The notes under the pieces are model-generated. The model saw nothing but the letters and a program-made list of their open reading frames with translations. It ran no database searches and was not told the DNA's origin. From Salipiger profundus (GTDB lineage: Bacteria > Pseudomonadota > Alphaproteobacteria > Rhodobacterales > Rhodobacteraceae), in contig NZ_CP014796.1 of the NCBI RefSeq assembly GCF_001969385.1, positions 4,357,501-4,421,500 of the forward strand: a stretch of 64,000 bases of DNA. The letters are read 5' to 3'. Of the stretch, positions 27,739-38,620 are shown one piece after another (position 1 is the stretch's first letter; each line of letters opens with the position of its first letter). The position numbers and the translations under genes are program-made.

Positions 27739-27793
27739 TTTCGCATTGGTGTCCGGCGCAGAGAGGGCGACGCGGCGCCCCTGCCCCCCCTTG

Positions 27794-29188
27794 TCAGTAG
27801 TGGATCGCGCGGCCCCAGGCGTCGAGCACGCTCTCGTGCATCATCTCCGACAGGGTCGGGTGCGGGAAGACGGTGTTCATCAGGTCTTCCTCGGTGGTCT
27901 CGAGCTGACGGCCCACCACGTAACCCTGGATCAGCTCGGTGACTTCCGCGCCGACCATGTGGGCGCCGAGCAGCGCGCCGGTCTTCTCGTCGAAGACGGT
28001 CTTGACCATGCCCTCGGGCTCGCCGAGCGCGATGGCCTTGCCGTTGCCGATGAAGGGGAAGCGGCCCACCTTGATCTTGTAGCCGGCCTCCTTCGCCTGC
28101 GCCTCGGTCATGCCGACGCTGGCCACCTGCGGGTGGCAGTAGGTGCAGCCCGCGATGCTATCGGGATCGACCGCATGCGGGTGACCGCCGGCAATCAGCT
28201 CCGCAACCATGACACCCTCGTGGCTGGCCTTGTGGGCGAGCCACGGCGCGCCGGCCACGTCGCCGATGGCGTAGATGCCCTCGACGCCGGTGCGGCACAT
28301 CGGGTCGGTGACGACATGGGTCTTCTCGACCTTCACGCCGACCTCCTCGAGGCCAAGCCCCTCGACGTTGCCGACGATGCCCACCGCCGAGATCACCGTG
28401 TCGAACTCTTCGGTGGTGGTCTTGCCGTTCTGCTCGATGTGGGCCGTCACCTTGCCCTTGCCCCGGTCGAGCTGCTTGACCATCGTCTTCTCGCGGATCT
28501 TGAGACCCTGTTTCTCGAACTGCTTCTTGGCGAATTTCGAGATTTCCTCGTCTTCCACCGGCAGGATGCGGTCCATGACCTCGACCACCGTCGTGTCGGC
28601 ACCGAGCGTGTGGTAGAAGCTGGCGAACTCGATGCCGATGGCGCCCGAGCCGATCACCAGCAGTTTCTTCGGCATCCGCTTGGGCTCCAGCGCCGCCTTG
28701 TAGGTCCACACGAGGTCGCCGTCGGCCTCGAGGCCGGGCAGCTCGCGGGCGCGGGCGCCGGTCGCCACGACGATGTTCTTCGCCGTCAGCTCTTCGGTGC
28801 CCTTCTCGGTCTTCACCGAGACCTTGCCCTTCCCGGTGATCGTGGCGTCGCCCATCATCGAGGTCACCTTGTTCTTCTTCAGAAGATGGGTGACGCCCGA
28901 GTTGAGCTGCTTGGCCACGCCGCGCGAGCGCTTGACCACCGCGTCGAGGTCGAAGTCGATCTTTTCCGCCGACAGGCCGTATTCCTTGGCCCGGTGCATG
29001 TAGTGGAAGATCTCGGAAGTGCGCAGCAGCGCCTTGGTCGGAATGCAGCCCCAGTTGAGGCAGATGCCGCCCATGTGCTCACGCTCGACGCAGGCCACCT
29101 TGAGCCCGAGCTGCGCGCCGCGGATGGCGGCGACGTAGCCCCCGGGTCCGGCACCGATGACGATCATGTCGAAGCTTTGCGAAGCCAT
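27794..29188 (-). CDS. lpdA: Dihydrolipoyl dehydrogenase
   Basis: The 464-residue flavoprotein starts with the FAD-binding GAGPGGYVAAIRGAQLG. It has the redox disulfide in GGICLNWGCIPTKALL near 40, the NAD-binding GSGAIGIEFASFY near 180, YAIGDVAGAPWLAHKA, and the C-terminal HPTLSEMMHESVLDA with the catalytic His-Glu. It is the E3 subunit of 2-oxoacid dehydrogenases and the glycine cleavage system. It stands alone here; no E1 or E2 gene is adjacent. Confidence 0.96.
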   Translation of the reverse strand: MASQSFDMIVIGAGPGGYVAAIRGAQLGLKVACVEREHMGGICLNWGCIPTKALLRTSEIFHYMHRAKEYGLSAEKIDFDLDAVVKRSRGVAKQLNSGVTHLLKKNKVTSMMGDATITGKGKVSVKTEKGTEELTAKNIVVATGARARELPGLEADGDLVWTYKAALEPKRMPKKLLVIGSGAIGIEFASFYHTLGADTTVVEVMDRILPVEDEEISKFAKKQFEKQGLKIREKTMVKQLDRGKGKVTAHIEQNGKTTTEEFDTVISAVGIVGNVEGLGLEEVGVKVEKTHVVTDPMCRTGVEGIYAIGDVAGAPWLAHKASHEGVMVAELIAGGHPHAVDPDSIAGCTYCHPQVASVGMTEAQAKEAGYKIKVGRFPFIGNGKAIALGEPEGMVKTVFDEKTGALLGAHMVGAEVTELIQGYVVGRQLETTEEDLMNTVFPHPTLSEMMHESVLDAWGRAIHY

Positions 29189-29313
29189 GGCTCTCTCCGT
29201 CCGTGTCGAATTAGTTTGGCATTAAACCATTTTCCGCAACGCTTCAACGACAAGCGCGCGCAGCGGTTGGCTTTCTTCGTTCAGGGCCCGGGCTGGGCTC
29301 GGCCCGTGCATGC

Positions 29314-29347
29314 AAAAAAGACCCGAACGAGCCATGCCCGCCGGGTC
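29314..29347 (-). terminator. Intrinsic terminator of the DUF924 gene
   Basis: On the minus strand GACCCG...CGGGTC is followed by TTTTTT, 33 bases after the DUF924 stop codon. Confidence 0.7.
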
Positions 29348-29379
29348 TTCCGCGTTCGGGGTCAACGTCTTGCGAAGGA

Positions 29380-29961
29380 TTACGCCGCCTCGGTCTGAAG
29401 CTTGCGCAGCGTCGCGCCGTAGCCGCCGCCCTCGACGAAGGCCTGCTCGGCCGATGTGCTCGCGCGATCGAGCGCCGCGTTGCGGGTCGGGAAGCGACCG
29501 AAGTCGCGGATGACCTCGCGGTGGGCGCGTGCGTGCAGCAGGTTCGATGCACCGGTCTCGGGCATGCGCTCCTTGATCAGGCGGATGCAGCGGTCCTGGT
29601 CCGAGAGGTTCTCGGAATGCATGAGCGGCAGGTAGAAGAACTGGCGCGCCGGCTCGTCGATCTTGAGATCCCAGCCCCGCCAGATCGCCTGCTTCGCCGC
29701 TGCCATCGCCACCTCGTCGGACGAGAACGCCTTGCCCGACCCGCGGAACATGTTGCGCGGGAACTGGTCCACCAGGATGATGTAGGCCAGCGCACCGCTC
29801 GGGTAGGTCAGCCAGAGGCCGAAGTTCCCCTCCATCGCCGCGTCCCACGTCTCTTCAAATTCGCTCCGGATGCGCGCATCGAGCGCGTCGTCCTGAGCGT
29901 ACCACTTTTCCGGCGCGACCTCGTCGAGCCAGAACGCCAGAATTTCCTCGGGCCCCTTCAT
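29380..29961 (-). CDS. DUF924 family protein
   Basis: The 193-residue product has the family text ILAFWLDEVAPEKWYAQDDALD, LALIILVDQFPRNMFRGSG-type sequence (here AYIILVDQFPRNMFRGSG) and YLPLMHSENLSDQDRCIRL. DUF924 proteins are helical, TPR-like and of unknown function. It is monocistronic, with its own terminator. Confidence 0.9.
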   Translation of the reverse strand: MKGPEEILAFWLDEVAPEKWYAQDDALDARIRSEFEETWDAAMEGNFGLWLTYPSGALAYIILVDQFPRNMFRGSGKAFSSDEVAMAAAKQAIWRGWDLKIDEPARQFFYLPLMHSENLSDQDRCIRLIKERMPETGASNLLHARAHREVIRDFGRFPTRNAALDRASTSAEQAFVEGGGYGATLRKLQTEAA

Positions 29962-30088
29962 GGCCTCCCGCTCCTTTCAGCTGCGCCCAACGGCAAACGT
30001 CAGGAAAATGTTACCTAGACCTTGGAGACGAACAAAAGTCACGAATTCTGTCAATTACGACATTCCTCCAGCGACCCTTTTCCGCCGA

Positions 30089-31384
30089 TCAGTCATAGTT
30101 TCCGGTCTGACGACGCTCGGCTTCCGCCTCGGCCTCGGCTTCGGCGGCCTCGATCGCCTCGATGGCGATCTCCTGCGCGGCCTCCAGCGCGACCGGCGTC
30201 GCGGTCGGCGACATGGCGGTGTAGGCGCTGGTTTCGTCCACGGTCGGCGCCGGGCGACGGGTCATCCGGTAGACTGCGTAGGCCGAAAGGCTGAGCATCA
30301 GCACCGCGATCAGCATGAAGAAGCCGCCCGGCCCCACCCGCTCGATGGCGAAGCCGGTGATGATCGGGCCGGCGATGGCGCCAACGCCGTTCACGAAGAG
30401 CAGCCCGGCCGAGGCCGCCGCCATGTTGTCGAGGTCGAGGAAGTCGTTCGTATAGGCAATCAGCAGCGAATAAAGCGGGTTGGCCGCGCCGCCGATCAGG
30501 AAGGCCGCGACGAGCAGGACCGGGAAGCTGTCGGTCATCATCACGCCGAGCACGGCCGCGAGGCCGCCAACCAGCGACACGCCTGCGGCAAGCTGGCGCC
30601 GGTCCATCCGGTCCGACAGCCACCCCAGCGGATACTGCGTGACCAGCGCCCCGACGAAGAAGGCCGCCACGAACATCGAGATCTGTTGCAGCTTGAGCCC
30701 CGCTTCGGTCGCAAAGACCGGCGCCATGCCGAACTGCGCCGCGAACACACCGCCCAGCAGGAACATGCCCACCACGCCCAGCGGCGAGGCGGCGTAGAGT
30801 TCGCGCAGGCTCATCCGCTTGGTCGTGCCGAAGGCGGGCGTCGGAGAGATCGACAACAGGATCGGCGCGAAGGCCACCGAGACCAGCACCGACGGGATCA
30901 CGAAGAGCAGGTAGCCCGACGGGTCGGGGATCAGCAGCATCGCCTGCGCCGAGATGATGCCCAGCATCTGCACGATCATGTAGAGCGACAGCGCCTGGCC
31001 GCGCGATTCGTTGGACGAGGCGTTGTTCAACCAGCTTTCGGCGGTCACGTAGACGCCGCAGTAGCAAAAGCCGATGACCATGCGCTCGACCGTCCATGCC
31101 ACCGGGTGCGGAAAGGCGGGATAGAGGATCAGCACCGCCGAGACGAAGGAGCCCAGCGCCGCGAAGACCCGGACGTGGCCGACCCGGCGGATCATGCCGG
31201 GCGTCACCCGCGACGCGACAAGGAAGCCGGCGAAGTAGCCCGACATCACCACAGACATCTCGAACGCCGAGAAGCCGGCGATGCCGCCACGCACGCCGAG
31301 AAGCGAGCCCTGCAGGCCGTTGCCCAGCATCAGAAGCATCATGCCCAGAAGCAGGGCCCAGGATTGTCTCAGGACGTCGATCAT
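30089..31384 (-). CDS. MFS transporter (YcaD-like)
   Basis: The 431-residue protein has about 12 membrane segments, starting at LLLGMMLLMLGNGLQG. The motif WLSDRMDRRQLA between helices 8 and 9 is the MFS A-like loop. YVTAESWLNNASSNESRGQALSLYM matches the YcaD/YfkF branch, whose substrates are unknown. The cytoplasmic tail is acidic and alanine-rich (AIEAIEAAEAEAEAEAE). The start ATG 31384 is set by where the hydrophobic protein begins; the frame back to 31585 has no credible coding character. Confidence 0.85.
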   Translation of the reverse strand: MIDVLRQSWALLLGMMLLMLGNGLQGSLLGVRGGIAGFSAFEMSVVMSGYFAGFLVASRVTPGMIRRVGHVRVFAALGSFVSAVLILYPAFPHPVAWTVERMVIGFCYCGVYVTAESWLNNASSNESRGQALSLYMIVQMLGIISAQAMLLIPDPSGYLLFVIPSVLVSVAFAPILLSISPTPAFGTTKRMSLRELYAASPLGVVGMFLLGGVFAAQFGMAPVFATEAGLKLQQISMFVAAFFVGALVTQYPLGWLSDRMDRRQLAAGVSLVGGLAAVLGVMMTDSFPVLLVAAFLIGGAANPLYSLLIAYTNDFLDLDNMAAASAGLLFVNGVGAIAGPIITGFAIERVGPGGFFMLIAVLMLSLSAYAVYRMTRRPAPTVDETSAYTAMSPTATPVALEAAQEIAIEAIEAAEAEAEAEAERRQTGNYD

Positions 31385-31913
31385 CTCTCGCTCCCTCTTC
31401 GTTTCCGCGCCCTTACCGCGCAGAGTCGTCGCGGACAGCCCTGCCTGCACCCTTCGGTCATGGCAAGCCCCTCGTTCGAAATGTGGCAACTTACAGAGTT
31501 TCGAGCGCCGCCGGGCAGACCGCCCGCTCACCCCCAGGTTGCCGGGGTCCACATGGCTCTCTTTCGAGCAGGGGCAATCCTGCACCCATCTGAAGAGAAT
31601 GGCTCAGGGCGGAACGACGACCTGAGCGGGGTGGCATTTTCCCCGGACATCGCGAATCCCGTTGTTTTACCTAGGAAATGGAAATCAGACGTTTACGAAC
31701 GAAAATTGCGTGAACGCAGCAATGCGGCACAAAAAAATAAAGATAAAATATTCATGTTTTTGCGGGAGATTAACTCATTCCGTGATCCCCTCCGGAGCAA
31801 TTACGGCAAATTGGCCGCAAATTCGCCCTGTTTCGCAAGCCTCATGAAATCTCGGCACGGACAAGATCCACCCGGGGCGCGGGACCGCCCCTCCTGAAAA
31901 GGAAGGTCCGAGA
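31385..31913. other. 529-base gap with an AT-rich patch before tadE
   Basis: No gene is supported here. Bases about 31660-31815 are markedly AT-rich compared with the flanks (for example AAAAAAATAAAGATAAAATATT) and probably hold the promoter of the TadE/TadG pair. No clear -35/-10 pair could be chosen. Confidence 0.4.
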
Positions 31914-32324
31914 ATGAGGAGCAAGACACACGCAAAGACCGGCCTGGCGCGTTTCCGCGACGACGAGTCCGGCACCTTTACCATCGAGGTGGTCATCTGG
32001 TCGCCCCTGCTGATCGGCTGCCTCCTGCTGATCATCGATTTCAGCTACCTGATGATGATCAATGCCGAGATGTGGCACGCCAGCCGCGACACCGCCCGCG
32101 CGGTCTCGATCCACCGCATCACCCCCGACGAGGCCGAGGCCTACCTGCGCGACCAGCTCGTCTTCCAGCGCGACGATTACGACATCGAGGTGCGGACCAC
32201 GTCGGCCGACGTCGTGGCACGGGTGAGCCTCGACGCCGCGAGCGCCGCGCTCACACCGATCATCGGACAGTACGTCATGGGCGACATCGGCGCGCAGGTC
32301 GCCATGCTGCGGGAGCCGGAGTGA
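31914..32324 (+). CDS. TadE-like pilus assembly protein
   Basis: The 136-residue product begins with a short basic tail, then DESGTFTIEVVIWSPLLIGCLLLIIDFSYLMMI, the TadE/TadF pattern of a Glu inside a pseudopilin-like helix (EVVIWSPL). TadE-like minor pseudopilins act in Flp pilus assembly in the inner membrane and periplasm. No tadA, tadB, tadC or prepilin gene is in the window. It overlaps the next gene by one base (TGATG). Confidence 0.75.
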   Translation: MRSKTHAKTGLARFRDDESGTFTIEVVIWSPLLIGCLLLIIDFSYLMMINAEMWHASRDTARAVSIHRITPDEAEAYLRDQLVFQRDDYDIEVRTTSADVVARVSLDAASAALTPIIGQYVMGDIGAQVAMLREPE

Positions 32325-33628
32325 TGCCGATCCTGCTTACAAGGGCAACGCGGTTGCTGCGCACCGAAGATGGCAGCGGGACGCTCGCGAGCCTCTTCAT
32401 CCTTACCGCCTGCCTTGCCCTCGGCGGCGCTGCCGTCGACATCGGGAACGGCCTGAGGGTTCGCGAGGTTCTGCAGGCCAATGCCGAGAGCGCCGCGCTC
32501 AGCGCCGCGGTGCGCGCCTCCGAGCCGGTCGAGGGCGACAGCCCCGCGCAGGTCGCCCGGCGCATCGCGACGGCCGGGCTTGCCCCGGCCGGCCTGACCG
32601 ACGCGTGGCATCACGAAAGCTTCGAGCTGGGCACGGTCGATCCGGTGACCCGAAGCTTCGTGCCCCTGCCCGATCTCGTCGATGACCAGCTCGCGGACGC
32701 GGTGCGCGTGACGCTGAACCGCACGGACCGCCGCGGCAACCCGGAGCCGCTGCTGTTTTCGCACCTGCTGGGTCACGCGCCCTGGAACATCAGCGGCCGC
32801 GCCGTGGCGCAGATCCGCACCCGCGCGGCGCTCGATTGCCCAGAGCCGCTGCTGTCGCTGCAGACCCGGGTCGATGTCTCGACCCGCAATGTCTTCCTTG
32901 GCGTCTGCCTCTACGCCAACGCGACGGTTGACTACGGCACCGAGCCAGCGTGGAAGAGCGCCGACACCGACTTCGTGCTCAACAAGCTGGTGGCCGGCGG
33001 GCTCGGCCTTCCGGATCTCGACCTCTTCGGCGTCACGCGCCCCCTTCAGGCCGACGACGTCGAAAGGATCGCCAAGGCCGCGAGCTCCAACGTCAGCCTG
33101 AACGACCTCGACGACATCTCGGTCGTGAGCAACGGCAGCCTCTACGTGCGCTGCGACGAGAACGAGGTGCTGCGCCTCGGCGATGGCTTCGTGGTCGAGA
33201 ACGCCGCGCTCTATTCCGAGTGCCCCGTGCGCTTCGAGGGCGAGGTGTCGCTGAACGCGAGCCTTGTCGTTGGCAACCTGACATCGCTGCTGGAAGACCT
33301 TCACACGGTCGACGTGACCCCGGATGCGATCCTCACCGGCTCCCCGGACTGCGCGCCGGGCGACGGGGTGCAGGTGCTGCTCTTCGCCGATCTCGACGCG
33401 GTGGCGGGCATTCCGGCGCTGGTGTCGGCCGACTCGCCGTTGGGGCAATACATCGACGAGACCATCGAGGGCACCGGCGGCGTTGTGTCCGACACGCTCG
33501 ACATGCTCGGCGGTCTCGTCAACCCGCTGGTCGAGGAGGTCTCGGACATCACGACCGATCTGCAGATGCTGCCGATCTGTCTCAACGCGCGGACGATGCT
33601 GAACTCCGACACGGTGGTGTTGCGCTAG
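32324..33628 (+). CDS. TadG-like pilus-associated protein
   Basis: The 434-residue protein has an N-terminal membrane anchor after EDGSGTLASLFILTACLALGGAAVDIGN, the TadG-type leader, followed by a large extracytoplasmic part rich in Asp, with VRVTLNRTDRRGNPEPLLF. Unlike many TadG proteins, I see no clear von Willebrand MIDAS motif (DxSxS). There are several cysteines (DCPEPL, CLYAN, RCDENE, ECPVRF, DCAPG), which could form disulfides outside the membrane. It is coupled to the TadE-like gene. Confidence 0.65.
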   Translation: MPILLTRATRLLRTEDGSGTLASLFILTACLALGGAAVDIGNGLRVREVLQANAESAALSAAVRASEPVEGDSPAQVARRIATAGLAPAGLTDAWHHESFELGTVDPVTRSFVPLPDLVDDQLADAVRVTLNRTDRRGNPEPLLFSHLLGHAPWNISGRAVAQIRTRAALDCPEPLLSLQTRVDVSTRNVFLGVCLYANATVDYGTEPAWKSADTDFVLNKLVAGGLGLPDLDLFGVTRPLQADDVERIAKAASSNVSLNDLDDISVVSNGSLYVRCDENEVLRLGDGFVVENAALYSECPVRFEGEVSLNASLVVGNLTSLLEDLHTVDVTPDAILTGSPDCAPGDGVQVLLFADLDAVAGIPALVSADSPLGQYIDETIEGTGGVVSDTLDMLGGLVNPLVEEVSDITTDLQMLPICLNARTMLNSDTVVLR

Positions 33629-33635
33629 GCGCAGG

Positions 33636-34685
33636 TCACGGGATCAGCAGCGATGCGTCGCCGTAGGAGAAGAAGCGGTAGCGCTCGGCGATGGCATGGG
33701 CATAGACCCGCATCATCCGCTCGCGCCCCATCAGGGCCGAGACCAGCATCATCAGCGTCGACTTCGGCAGGTGGAAGTTGGTCATCAGCGCATCGGTGAC
33801 GCGGAAGGCGAAGCCGGGATAGATGAAGATGTCGGTCACCCCCTGCCACGGCGCGATGGTGCCGGTCTCGCGCGCCGCCGTCTCGATCAGGCGCAGCGCG
33901 GTGGTGCCGACCGGGATGACCCGCCCGCCGGCGGCCTTGGTCGCGGCGATCTCGGCGGCGGCGGTGTCGGTGACCTCGCCCCATTCGCCGTGCATCTTGT
34001 GGGCGGTCACGTCATCGACCTTGACCGGAAGGAAGGTGCCGGCGCCCACGTGCAGCGTCACCTTGGAAAAGGTCACGCCTTGGGCCTCGAGCGCGGCGAG
34101 CAGCGGCGCGTCGAAGTGCAGGCTCGCCGTCGGGGCGGCCACCGCACCCGAGCGCTCGGCCCAGACGGTCTGGTAGTCTTCCTTGTCGCGCGCGTCGGCA
34201 GCGCGCTTGGCGGCGATGTAGGGCGGCAGCGGCATGGCACCGGCCTCGGCCAGCGCGGCGTCGAAATCCTCGCCGGCAAGGTTGAAGCGGAACAGGCCCT
34301 GCCCCTCCTCGCGCGCCTCGAGCACCGCCGAGAGCCGGTCGGAGAACACCACCGTCTCGCCCTCGCGCAGCTTCTTTAGCGGCTTCACCAGCGCCGCCCA
34401 GCAGCCGTCTGCGCGCGGCTCGAGCAGCGTCAGCTCGATCTGGGCCTGCGTGGTGCCCTGCGCACCATCGCGGGTCCGGGTGCCCGAAAGCCGCGCCGGG
34501 ATCACCCGCGTGTCGTTCAGCACCAGCCGGTCGCCGGGGCGTAGCCAGTCGGTCAGGTCGCGCACGATGGCGTCTTGGATGCGGTCGCCGTCGGCCACCA
34601 GCAGGCGCGCCGAGGACCGCGGGCTGGCGGGCCGGGTCGCGATGAGATCCTCGGGCAGGTCGAAATCGAAATCGCTGAGTTTCAT
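33636..34685 (-). CDS. queA: S-adenosylmethionine:tRNA ribosyltransferase-isomerase
   Basis: The 349-residue product starts [20 protein letters not shown], followed by [48 protein letters not shown] and [20 protein letters not shown], the QueA signature series. QueA transfers the ribosyl part of SAM to preQ1 in tRNA to make epoxyqueuosine. The start at 34685 leaves 25 bases after the AsmA-like gene, so the two may be co-transcribed. tgt, the preceding pathway step, is at 49361. Confidence 0.97.
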   Translation of the reverse strand: MKLSDFDFDLPEDLIATRPASPRSSARLLVADGDRIQDAIVRDLTDWLRPGDRLVLNDTRVIPARLSGTRTRDGAQGTTQAQIELTLLEPRADGCWAALVKPLKKLREGETVVFSDRLSAVLEAREEGQGLFRFNLAGEDFDAALAEAGAMPLPPYIAAKRAADARDKEDYQTVWAERSGAVAAPTASLHFDAPLLAALEAQGVTFSKVTLHVGAGTFLPVKVDDVTAHKMHGEWGEVTDTAAAEIAATKAAGGRVIPVGTTALRLIETAARETGTIAPWQGVTDIFIYPGFAFRVTDALMTNFHLPKSTLMMLVSALMGRERMMRVYAHAIAERYRFFSYGDASLLIP

Positions 34686-34710
34686 GCGGTCCTTCGCCTC
34701 TTCGGGGGCG

Positions 34711-37700
34711 TTACTGGCTGACGGTGGGGGGCGGACGGCGGAAGATGTCACGGAACATGCCGGGAGTGAAGACCGAAAGCGGGTTCACCGAGACCCCGGG
34801 ATCCGCGACCGGCCCGGCGAGGTTGAAGTTGAACCCGATGAGCCCCTCGCCCTTGCGCGAGAACAGCCGCCCGATGCCGTTCAGGATGTAGACCGGAGAC
34901 AGCACGCCCTGCATGTCCATCGTCTTGTCGCGCAGGTTGAAGTAGCCGTCGAGCGAGATGCCCATCGACGGCCCGACGGCGCTCGAGCGGCGCAGGATCA
35001 CCTGCGTCGGGGTCAGGCGGAAGCGGGCCTCGACTTCCGAGAAGAAGATGCCGGGGCCGTTCAGCTCGTCGATCAGCCCAACGATCGAAACCGCGTCGAG
35101 CAGCCCGGTGATCGCCGGCGCGTCCTGCAGGCGGGCGCCGTTGATGGCGAGCGCCCCGTCGTAGCTGCCCGGCGCGCCCCGCACCGGGATCAGGGTCAGG
35201 TCGAAGGTGCCGTCCTGCACGTTGCGGAAGATGCCCGCCCCTTCGAGCACGTCACCCGCGTCGCGGCTGCGGATGCGTACGGCGGTGCTGCCGTTCTGCG
35301 GCACGAGGGTGCCGCCCACCGGCGCGGTGCCGCCAACGTCGCCGGTGAAATCGCCGTTGATCCCGCCCGCGGTCGAGAAGTCGCCGGCGAAGTCCGAGAC
35401 CCAGATCGTGTCGCTCACCTGCAGCCGGTCCATCCGCACCGAGATCGGCCCGCCGCCGCCCGCGCCGCCTCCGCCGGTGCCGAACGGCGCGCGGCGCATG
35501 TCGAGCAGCGCCCCCGAAAGCGCCACTGCAGGCGCCCGGCCCTGCCCGCGCGCGCTGAGCACCGCCGCCCCGTCGAGCCAGCCGCCGACCTTAAGCCGGG
35601 GCAGCTCGAGCCGCGAGAACTTGCCGTTCGCGTCGAGTGTCACCGTGCCACTGGTGTCGAGCCCGTTGCCCGACAGCGCCAGCCGGTCCACGGTCACCGG
35701 CTTTCCGAGGCTCCCGGAGATCTCGAAACGCCCGGTCTGCCTCTGCGACAGCCGCCAGCCGATCTGCGGCAGCGACAGCCCCACCCCGGCGAGCGACGAT
35801 GTGAGCGAGAAGCGCGGCGGTGCGCCCTTGTCGAGCGCAATGCTGAGCGCGCCGGTGCCGCGCCCGGAAATCGTGCCGTCTGCGAGCGTCACGCCGAGCG
35901 CCTCGACCACGGGCTGCGACAGGGCGACCTGCCCCTCGACCCGGCTGCCCTCGCCGGGGATGAGCGACTGCTCCCACCGGCCGTCGAAGGGGATGCCGGA
36001 CATGTCGGCCGTGCCGCTGATGACGAGCCGGTCGTCGTCGAGATCAAGCGCCAGCCGGTCGGCCGAAAGCGTCCGGCCGGGCACCACCTCCGTGCTGGAA
36101 AAGCCCTGCACGGTGCCGGTTGCCGTGACCGTCATTTCCTCGCGCTGGACGCCCTTCTTCAGCGGCAGCTCGATGCGCCCCTCGACCGAGACCGCCCCCT
36201 CGCCGAGCGCCACCGGCTTGTTCGCTTTCTGCATGACCTCGAGCTTGGGGCTGTCGAGATAGGAGAGCGCCGCGACCAGCGGGCCGCTTGCCCTGAGCGA
36301 GACCTCGCCGCGCGCCGGGCGCTCACGCATGTCGGGGATGACGAAGGTGGTGCCCGTCGCGTCGAGCGACCCGCCCTCGGGCGGCACCGCACGGCCCCGG
36401 TCGACCGCCACGGCGAAGCGATGGTCGTAGATCGTCATCTGCCCGTCGGCATCGACGAGGCGCGGCAGGTGCCGCGCGTAGGTCAGCGACACGTCCTGCA
36501 CCCGCGCATCGATATAGGGCTCGAGCGTACCCCCGGGTGCCAGCCGAAGTGAAAGGATGCCGTCGCGAATTTCCCCGGCGTGGATGTTGTCGACCACCCA
36601 CTTGCGCTGCTTCGGCGCGATGCGCTCGGGCCAATAGGCCAGCAGCCCGTCCTTGTCGATCCTTGCGAGCTGGCCGTCGACCGCCAGCCGCCAGCCCTCG
36701 GGATCGGCGGCAAGCATCCCAGACAGCCGCAGCGGCAGCGACGGGTCCGAGACCCGCAGCCGCCCGAGCTCGAAGCGGAACGGCTCGAAGTCGAGCTGCC
36801 AGTCCACCTCGGCCCCGTCGAGCGCGAGCGGACGGTCAAGAAAGCCCTCGGGGTCGGCCTCGAAGCGCGAGACCCGGAACTGCCCGGTCATGCTGCGCGG
36901 CCAGCCGTCCGAGGCCTCGCGCAGGATCGCCCGCCCGTCCGCGAGGATCGTGCCGACGGCGCTTCGCACCGAGATCTCGTCGAAGGTGAGCGTCGCGCTG
37001 CCGGGACTGTAGGAGAAATACGTCCGCGCCAGGTCAAAGGGGATCGGCTGGGTGCGGGTGTTGGGCTGAAGCACGCCCGCGCCGATGCGCAGCGTGGCAT
37101 TGAGCGCGCCAAGCTGGCCGTCTTCGGTCATCGAACCGCGCAGCGCCCCCGAGATCGGCGCCCGCAGCCCGTGCAGCCAGGCAAGCGCCGGGCTCTGCGT
37201 GGCGATGTCCTGCGCATCGAGCCCTTCGAGCGCCATGCCGAAATCGGCGCTGGTCTCACCGATGCGGCTCTCGGCGTTCAGCTCGAGCGTCGCCGCGGTG
37301 TCGCCCCGCCCGAGCAGCGCCACGTCGCCGGCCAGCCGCAGCGCGCCGTCCTCGCGGGTGAGCGACAGCCGGCCGCCGTCGGCGGTCCAGCCGCGCCCGG
37401 CGCGCACGTCCTCGTAGCGGATGGTCAGCGCCTCGGCCTCGACCGAGCGCAGGCCGGCCAGCTGTGGCCGCGCAAAGGCACCGTCGATCAGGCCGATCAG
37501 CGTCGGCAGGTCCGGCATCGGCGCGTCCGAGTCGAAAACGTCGCCGAGCGCCAGCCCGAGCTTGCCGTGGGCATCGCGTCGCAGCGCCAGCATCGCGCCG
37601 GTGAGCCGCGCCCGGCGCAGCACCACCTCGCCGCGCAGCAGTGCCGAGGGCGAGAAGCCCGCCTCGATGTCCGAGAGCGTTGCAACCTGCGCGCCGGTGT

Positions 37701-38010
37701 CCGAGCGGATGTCGACGTCGGTGAGCGCAACATGGGCCAGCCCGTCGGGATCGACCAGCAGGCGCATGTCGCCGAAGCTGATGTCGAGCGCCGGCACCGC
37801 CTCGGCGAGCCGCTGCTCGATTCGCACCCGCACCCAGTCGGGCGCCGAGATCGGCCGCCCGAGCATCGACCACGCGCCCCCCGCCAGCAGCAGGAGCACA
37901 ACCGCCAGCACGGCGAGAATGCCGCCCAGCCAGCGCCGCTTGCGTCCGCGCGGCGCAGACGGGGTGCCGGGCTCTGCAGAGCCGTCTTCGGTTTTCGCCT
38001 CGTCGCTCAC
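34711..38010 (-). CDS. AsmA/YhdP-like envelope protein (DUF3971)
   Basis: This 1099-residue protein has a positively charged N-terminus, one membrane anchor ([22 protein letters not shown], residues about 27-48) and a long repetitive beta-rich periplasmic body. The C-terminal part ([30 protein letters not shown]) is typical of the AsmA-like C-terminal domain. YhdP-type proteins bridge the inner and outer membranes and move phospholipids. The length suits this class (about 1000-1300 residues). The role is inferred from family membership. Confidence 0.85.
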   Translation of the reverse strand: MSDEAKTEDGSAEPGTPSAPRGRKRRWLGGILAVLAVVLLLLAGGAWSMLGRPISAPDWVRVRIEQRLAEAVPALDISFGDMRLLVDPDGLAHVALTDVDIRSDTGAQVATLSDIEAGFSPSALLRGEVVLRRARLTGAMLALRRDAHGKLGLALGDVFDSDAPMPDLPTLIGLIDGAFARPQLAGLRSVEAEALTIRYEDVRAGRGWTADGGRLSLTREDGALRLAGDVALLGRGDTAATLELNAESRIGETSADFGMALEGLDAQDIATQSPALAWLHGLRAPISGALRGSMTEDGQLGALNATLRIGAGVLQPNTRTQPIPFDLARTYFSYSPGSATLTFDEISVRSAVGTILADGRAILREASDGWPRSMTGQFRVSRFEADPEGFLDRPLALDGAEVDWQLDFEPFRFELGRLRVSDPSLPLRLSGMLAADPEGWRLAVDGQLARIDKDGLLAYWPERIAPKQRKWVVDNIHAGEIRDGILSLRLAPGGTLEPYIDARVQDVSLTYARHLPRLVDADGQMTIYDHRFAVAVDRGRAVPPEGGSLDATGTTFVIPDMRERPARGEVSLRASGPLVAALSYLDSPKLEVMQKANKPVALGEGAVSVEGRIELPLKKGVQREEMTVTATGTVQGFSSTEVVPGRTLSADRLALDLDDDRLVISGTADMSGIPFDGRWEQSLIPGEGSRVEGQVALSQPVVEALGVTLADGTISGRGTGALSIALDKGAPPRFSLTSSLAGVGLSLPQIGWRLSQRQTGRFEISGSLGKPVTVDRLALSGNGLDTSGTVTLDANGKFSRLELPRLKVGGWLDGAAVLSARGQGRAPAVALSGALLDMRRAPFGTGGGGAGGGGPISVRMDRLQVSDTIWVSDFAGDFSTAGGINGDFTGDVGGTAPVGGTLVPQNGSTAVRIRSRDAGDVLEGAGIFRNVQDGTFDLTLIPVRGAPGSYDGALAINGARLQDAPAITGLLDAVSIVGLIDELNGPGIFFSEVEARFRLTPTQVILRRSSAVGPSMGISLDGYFNLRDKTMDMQGVLSPVYILNGIGRLFSRKGEGLIGFNFNLAGPVADPGVSVNPLSVFTPGMFRDIFRRPPPTVSQ

Positions 38011-38105
38011 GGCCCGCGCGTGCCCATCCTTGCGTTCTTTGCTTTGTCGTCCCGGCGTTCTACACCCTTGGGTGAGTTTTGAGAAACCCGACGATGGAGC
38101 ACATC

Positions 38106-38558
38106 ATGACCGACACCGCCCCCGACTTCACCCTGCCCGCCACCACCGGCGAGGACGTGACCCTCTCGGCGCTGAAGCCCGCGCCGGTCGTGCTGTTCTT
38201 CTACCCGCGTGACGACACCTCGGGCTGCACCAAGGAGAACGAGGAATTCTCGGCCCTACTGCCAGAGTTCGAGGCCGCTGGCATCAAGGTCTTCGGCATC
38301 TCCAAGGACAGCCTCGCGAGCCATGAGAAGTTCATGAAGAAGAAGGACCTGACCGTGCCGCTGCTGTCCGACGAGGGCTCGGAGGTCTGCGAGTCCTTCG
38401 ACGTCTGGAAGGAAAAGAGCATGTACGGGAAAAAGTTCATGGGGATCGAGCGCAGCACCTTCCTCATCGACGGCAGTGGCGCCATCGCGAAGGAGTGGCG
38501 CAAGGTGAAGGTGCCCGGTCACGCCGCCGAAGTGCTGGAAGCCGCCCGCGCGCTCTGA
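38106..38558 (+). CDS. bcp: Thiol peroxidase Bcp (PrxQ)
   Basis: This 150-residue peroxiredoxin has the peroxidatic Cys in DDTSGCTKENEEF near 45 and a second cysteine in SEVCESFDVW about 50 residues later. VLFFYPRDD precedes the active site. It reduces hydrogen peroxide and organic peroxides using thioredoxin. Start ATG 38106 follows TGGAG at a 6-base spacing; upstream in-frame ATGs at 38079 and 38094 lack such a site. Confidence 0.95.
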   Translation: MTDTAPDFTLPATTGEDVTLSALKPAPVVLFFYPRDDTSGCTKENEEFSALLPEFEAAGIKVFGISKDSLASHEKFMKKKDLTVPLLSDEGSEVCESFDVWKEKSMYGKKFMGIERSTFLIDGSGAIAKEWRKVKVPGHAAEVLEAARAL

Positions 38559-38581
38559 TCTACGGCCCCCGGAACGCAGCG

Positions 38582-38597
38582 GCGGCCCCGGGGCCGC
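38582..38597. repeat. Perfect 16-bp GC palindrome after bcp
   Basis: GCGGCCCCGGGGCCGC lies between the bcp stop and the DUF455 start. It has no T-run; a role as a structured spacer or weak terminator is possible. Confidence 0.4.
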
Positions 38598-38620
38598 ATG
38601 ACGAGAGGGAGTGCAGCGCC

